Position numbers and translations under genes: made by a program. Below the pieces are notes generated by a model. That model did not search any database. It had not been told where the DNA came from and was given only the letters and a program-made list of their open reading frames with translations. Positions 61,682 through 64,000 of a stretch of DNA of 64,000 nt are shown in pieces (within the stretch, counting starts at the first letter, position 1; each line of letters begins with the position of its first letter). Origin of the DNA: Pasteurella sp030783905 (GTDB lineage: Bacteria > Pseudomonadota > Gammaproteobacteria > Enterobacterales > Pasteurellaceae); contig CP182107.1 in the NCBI GenBank assembly GCA_051122655.1, positions 1,674,001 to 1,738,000 on the forward strand, written 5' to 3'.

Positions 61682-63493
61682 ATGACTACTCAAAACAAAA
61701 AAATTGCCATTACTGATGTTGTGTTACGTGATGCTCATCAATCTCTTTTTGCAACTCGTATGCGTCTTGATGACATGTTGCCAATCGCGCATGAATTAGA
61801 TCAAATTGGTTATTGGTCGCTTGAAGCTTGGGGTGGGGCAACCTTTGATGCGTGTATTCGCTTTTTAGGCGAAGATCCTTGGGTACGTTTACGTGAATTA
61901 AAACAAGCTATGCCAAATACACCATTACAAATGCTATTACGTGGGCAAAACTTGCTAGGTTACCGTCATTATGCAGATGATGTGGTTGATCGCTTTGTAG
62001 AACGCTCCGTGAAAAATGGGATGTCCGTTTTCCGTGTGTTTGATGCCATGAACGACCCACGTAATATGAAACAAGCCTTACAAGCGGTCAAACGCAATGG
62101 TGGTCATGCACAAGGCACATTAAGTTATACCACTAGCCCTGTCCATAATTTAGAAACTTGGTTAGACATCACAGAGCAGTTATTAGAAATCGGTGTAGAT
62201 TCGGTGGTGATTAAAGATATGTCAGGAATTTTAACACCAGTCGAAGCCTATAAGTTAGTCAGTGAAATTAAAAAACGCTACGATGTTCAGCTCCATTTAC
62301 ATTGTCATGCCACCACGGGTATGGCTGAAATGGCGTTATTAAAAGCAGTCGAAGCGGGGGTTGATGGCATTGATACCTCTATTTCTTCTATGAGTGGCAC
62401 TTATGGTCATCCGTCAACCGAAGCATTAGTTGCGACGCTACAAGGTACCCAATACGATACCGGTTTAGATATCCATAAATTAGAACATATTGCCGCCTAC
62501 TTCCGCGAAGTGCGGAAAAAATATGCTAAATTTGAAGGCCAATTAAAAGGCTCGGATAGCCGTATTTTGGTGGCACAAGTTCCAGGGGGCATGCTCACCA
62601 ACCTCGAAAGCCAACTGAAACAGCAAAATGCGTCTGATAAATTAGATGCAGTATTGAAAGAAATTCCAAGAGTACGTGAAGATTTAGGCTTTATTCCATT
62701 AGTGACCCCAACCTCACAAATTGTTGGCACACAAGCAGTGATTAACGTATTAATGGGTGAGCGTTATAAAACCATCGCCAAAGAAACCGCAGGGATCTTA
62801 AAAGGAGAATATGGTCGCACACCGGCACCGGTCAATGCAGAATTACAAGCCAAAGTGCTCGAAGGGGGACAACCGATTACCGATCGTCCAGCTGATCATA
62901 TTGAGCCAGAAATGGAAAAATTAACAACAGAAATCAAACAACAAGCCAAAGAAAAAGGCATTAAGTTGGCAGAAAATGACATTGATGATGTGTTAATTGT
63001 GGCATTATTCCCACAAATTGGTTGGAAATTCCTTGAAAATCGTGGCAACCCAGCGGCCTTTGAACCGGCACCGACCTTAGAAAGTGCAAAACCTGCGGAA
63101 AAACCAACCGCACCTGTGGCAAATGCACCTGTTTCAGGTCCTGCCGTCTATACCGTGGAATTAGAAGGTAAATCCTTTGTCGTGAAAGTCAGCGAGGGCG
63201 GTGAAATCGGTGATATTACACCGACGACACCACCTGCTGCACCAACAGCACCACAATCGGCTCCAGCAGCGACCGCAGGTGGCACGCCGGTTACAGCACC
63301 AATGGCTGGCAATATCTGGAAAGTGGTCGCACAAGAAGGACAAAAAGTGGCAGAAGGGGATGTGTTGTTAATTTTAGAAGCCATGAAAATGGAAACTGAA
63401 ATTCGCGCAAGCCAAGCGGGTATCGTGCAAGGGATTAATGTGAAAGCTGGCGATACCGTTGCTGTTGGCGATACCTTAATGACATTAAGCTAA
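61682..63493 (+). CDS. oadA: Oxaloacetate decarboxylase alpha subunit, biotin-containing
   Basis: 603 residues. The carboxyltransferase domain begins ITDVVLRDAHQSLFATRMR; VVIKDMSGILTP and LHLHCHATTGMAEMA hold the lysine and metal-binding His-X-His. A Pro/Ala-rich linker (~475-530) leads to the biotinyl domain with EAMKMET and biotinylated Lys569. It transfers CO2 from oxaloacetate to biotin; the beta subunit then decarboxylates it and exports Na+. Middle gene of oadGAB. Confidence 0.96.
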   Translation: MTTQNKKIAITDVVLRDAHQSLFATRMRLDDMLPIAHELDQIGYWSLEAWGGATFDACIRFLGEDPWVRLRELKQAMPNTPLQMLLRGQNLLGYRHYADDVVDRFVERSVKNGMSVFRVFDAMNDPRNMKQALQAVKRNGGHAQGTLSYTTSPVHNLETWLDITEQLLEIGVDSVVIKDMSGILTPVEAYKLVSEIKKRYDVQLHLHCHATTGMAEMALLKAVEAGVDGIDTSISSMSGTYGHPSTEALVATLQGTQYDTGLDIHKLEHIAAYFREVRKKYAKFEGQLKGSDSRILVAQVPGGMLTNLESQLKQQNASDKLDAVLKEIPRVREDLGFIPLVTPTSQIVGTQAVINVLMGERYKTIAKETAGILKGEYGRTPAPVNAELQAKVLEGGQPITDRPADHIEPEMEKLTTEIKQQAKEKGIKLAENDIDDVLIVALFPQIGWKFLENRGNPAAFEPAPTLESAKPAEKPTAPVANAPVSGPAVYTVELEGKSFVVKVSEGGEIGDITPTTPPAAPTAPQSAPAATAGGTPVTAPMAGNIWKVVAQEGQKVAEGDVLLILEAMKMETEIRASQAGIVQGINVKAGDTVAVGDTLMTLS

Positions 63494-63503
63494 CGAGGTT
63501 AAT

Positions 63504-64000
63504 ATGGAAAGTATTTTGTCATTATTGCGGGGAATGGGGATCATGCATCTGGAATTGGGTCAAGCCCTTATGATGCTGATAAGTCTCGTCCTCTTGTGGC
63601 TTGCCATTGCAAGAAAATTCGAACCCTTACTCCTCTTGCCGATTGGATTTGGTGGGTTATTATCCAACATTCCAGAAGCAGGACTGGCAATGAGTGCGTT
63701 AGATAACTTGCTACACCAAGGTAATACTGAGCAAATAGCGATCATCGCGGCAAAACTTCACACTGTCGCTGATCCCGCCTCAATTAAGGCTGCCCTCGGC
63801 AGTGCCTTACCCTCTGTCCAAAATGAGCTTGAAATTATGGCAGGTGATATGGGGTATAATGCCGGGGTGCTCGCCCTGTTTTATAAAGTGGCAATTGGGT
63901 ATGGCGTAGCACCACTTATCATCTTTATGGGGGTCGGAGCAATGACGGACTTTGGTCCATTACTTGCCAACCCACGCACCTTATTACTCGGTGCAGCTGC
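63504..64000 (+). CDS. oadB: Oxaloacetate decarboxylase beta subunit, 5' part
   Basis: Open to the window edge; about 165 residues visible. It begins MESILSLLRGMGIMHLELGQ, then hydrophobic helices with LLLPIGFGGLLSNIP, LFYKVAIGYGVAPLIIFMGVGAMTDFGPLLANPRTLLLGAA. This matches OadB, the Na+-transporting membrane subunit. The ATG follows ACGAGG and is 10 bp past the oadA stop. The 3' part lies outside the window. Confidence 0.93.
   Translation, partial: MESILSLLRGMGIMHLELGQALMMLISLVLLWLAIARKFEPLLLLPIGFGGLLSNIPEAGLAMSALDNLLHQGNTEQIAIIAAKLHTVADPASIKAALGSALPSVQNELEIMAGDMGYNAGVLALFYKVAIGYGVAPLIIFMGVGAMTDFGPLLANPRTLLLGAA

Noticed and set aside
1..64000. CRISPR arrays, prophage genes, rRNA and tRNA genes
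   Set aside because: I looked for repeat-spacer patterns, integrase or phage motifs, and rRNA/tRNA signatures by eye and found none. Only the short uptake signals and the 48-bp duplication repeat.

Overview
The window looks like a chromosome segment from a Pasteurella-like member of the Pasteurellaceae. The DNA is A+T-rich. The 9-mer AAGTGCGGT, the Haemophilus/Pasteurella DNA uptake signal (USS), occurs about 23 times on the two strands by eye, against roughly 0.5 expected by chance. Gene content fits: tryptophanase (indole production), NadR plus PnuC for salvage of NAD precursors, an oxaloacetate decarboxylase sodium pump and gamma-proteobacterial ribosomal operons. The species cannot be fixed from the sequence alone.

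Layout. 1-4.3 kb: end of a TRAP transporter, then an SDR oxidoreductase, uxaC, kdgK and eda, a hexuronate catabolic operon. 4.3-6.0 kb: proS. 6.2-17.1 kb: D-xylose region, with xylA-xylB leftward and xylF-xylG-xylH plus xylR rightward. A MalY/PatB-like C-S lyase and an NhaC-type antiporter sit between the two arms and are flanked by near-identical copies of a 48-bp element carrying a CRP-type site. 17.2-29.2 kb: an accessory sugar island made of a PfkB kinase, class II aldolase, D-lyxose-type isomerase and fructokinase operon, and an RbsABC-like transporter operon. A response regulator and a hybrid histidine kinase are probable partners located on either side of the transporter; hmp lies between transporter and kinase. 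29.2-34.9 kb: polyamine block (speB, speA, a PuuB-like oxidase, an orphan potD). 34.9-35.9 kb: ribB with an FMN riboswitch. 36-38.2 kb: ubiK, nadR and a metallophosphoesterase.

38.5-52.4 kb: a complete leftward S10-spc-alpha block: 26 ribosomal protein genes plus secY and rpoA. It has an S10 leader with a clear promoter and attenuator, an S10/spc boundary with terminator and promoter, and a conserved alpha-operon S4-binding leader before a GTG-started rpsM. rpmJ (37 aa) is included. 52.6-54.9 kb: clcA-type chloride transporter and dusA. 55.1-57.9 kb: an operon of YegU-like ADP-ribosylglycohydrolase, YegV-like kinase and PnuC. 58.1-61.0 kb: the tna operon (leader peptide tnaC, tnaA, aromatic amino acid permease). 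61.4-64 kb: oadG, oadA and the start of oadB.

Strongest leads for novelty: the PnuC-YegV-YegU operon as a nucleoside-type salvage route; the sugar island with its split two-component pair; the duplicated CRP element bracketing the MalY/NhaC cassette; a tnaC with conserved Trp-Asp-Pro spacing but extra residues before the stop; and an IS3-type end sequence that appears to serve as a terminator. Everything here was read by eye; no database search was run.
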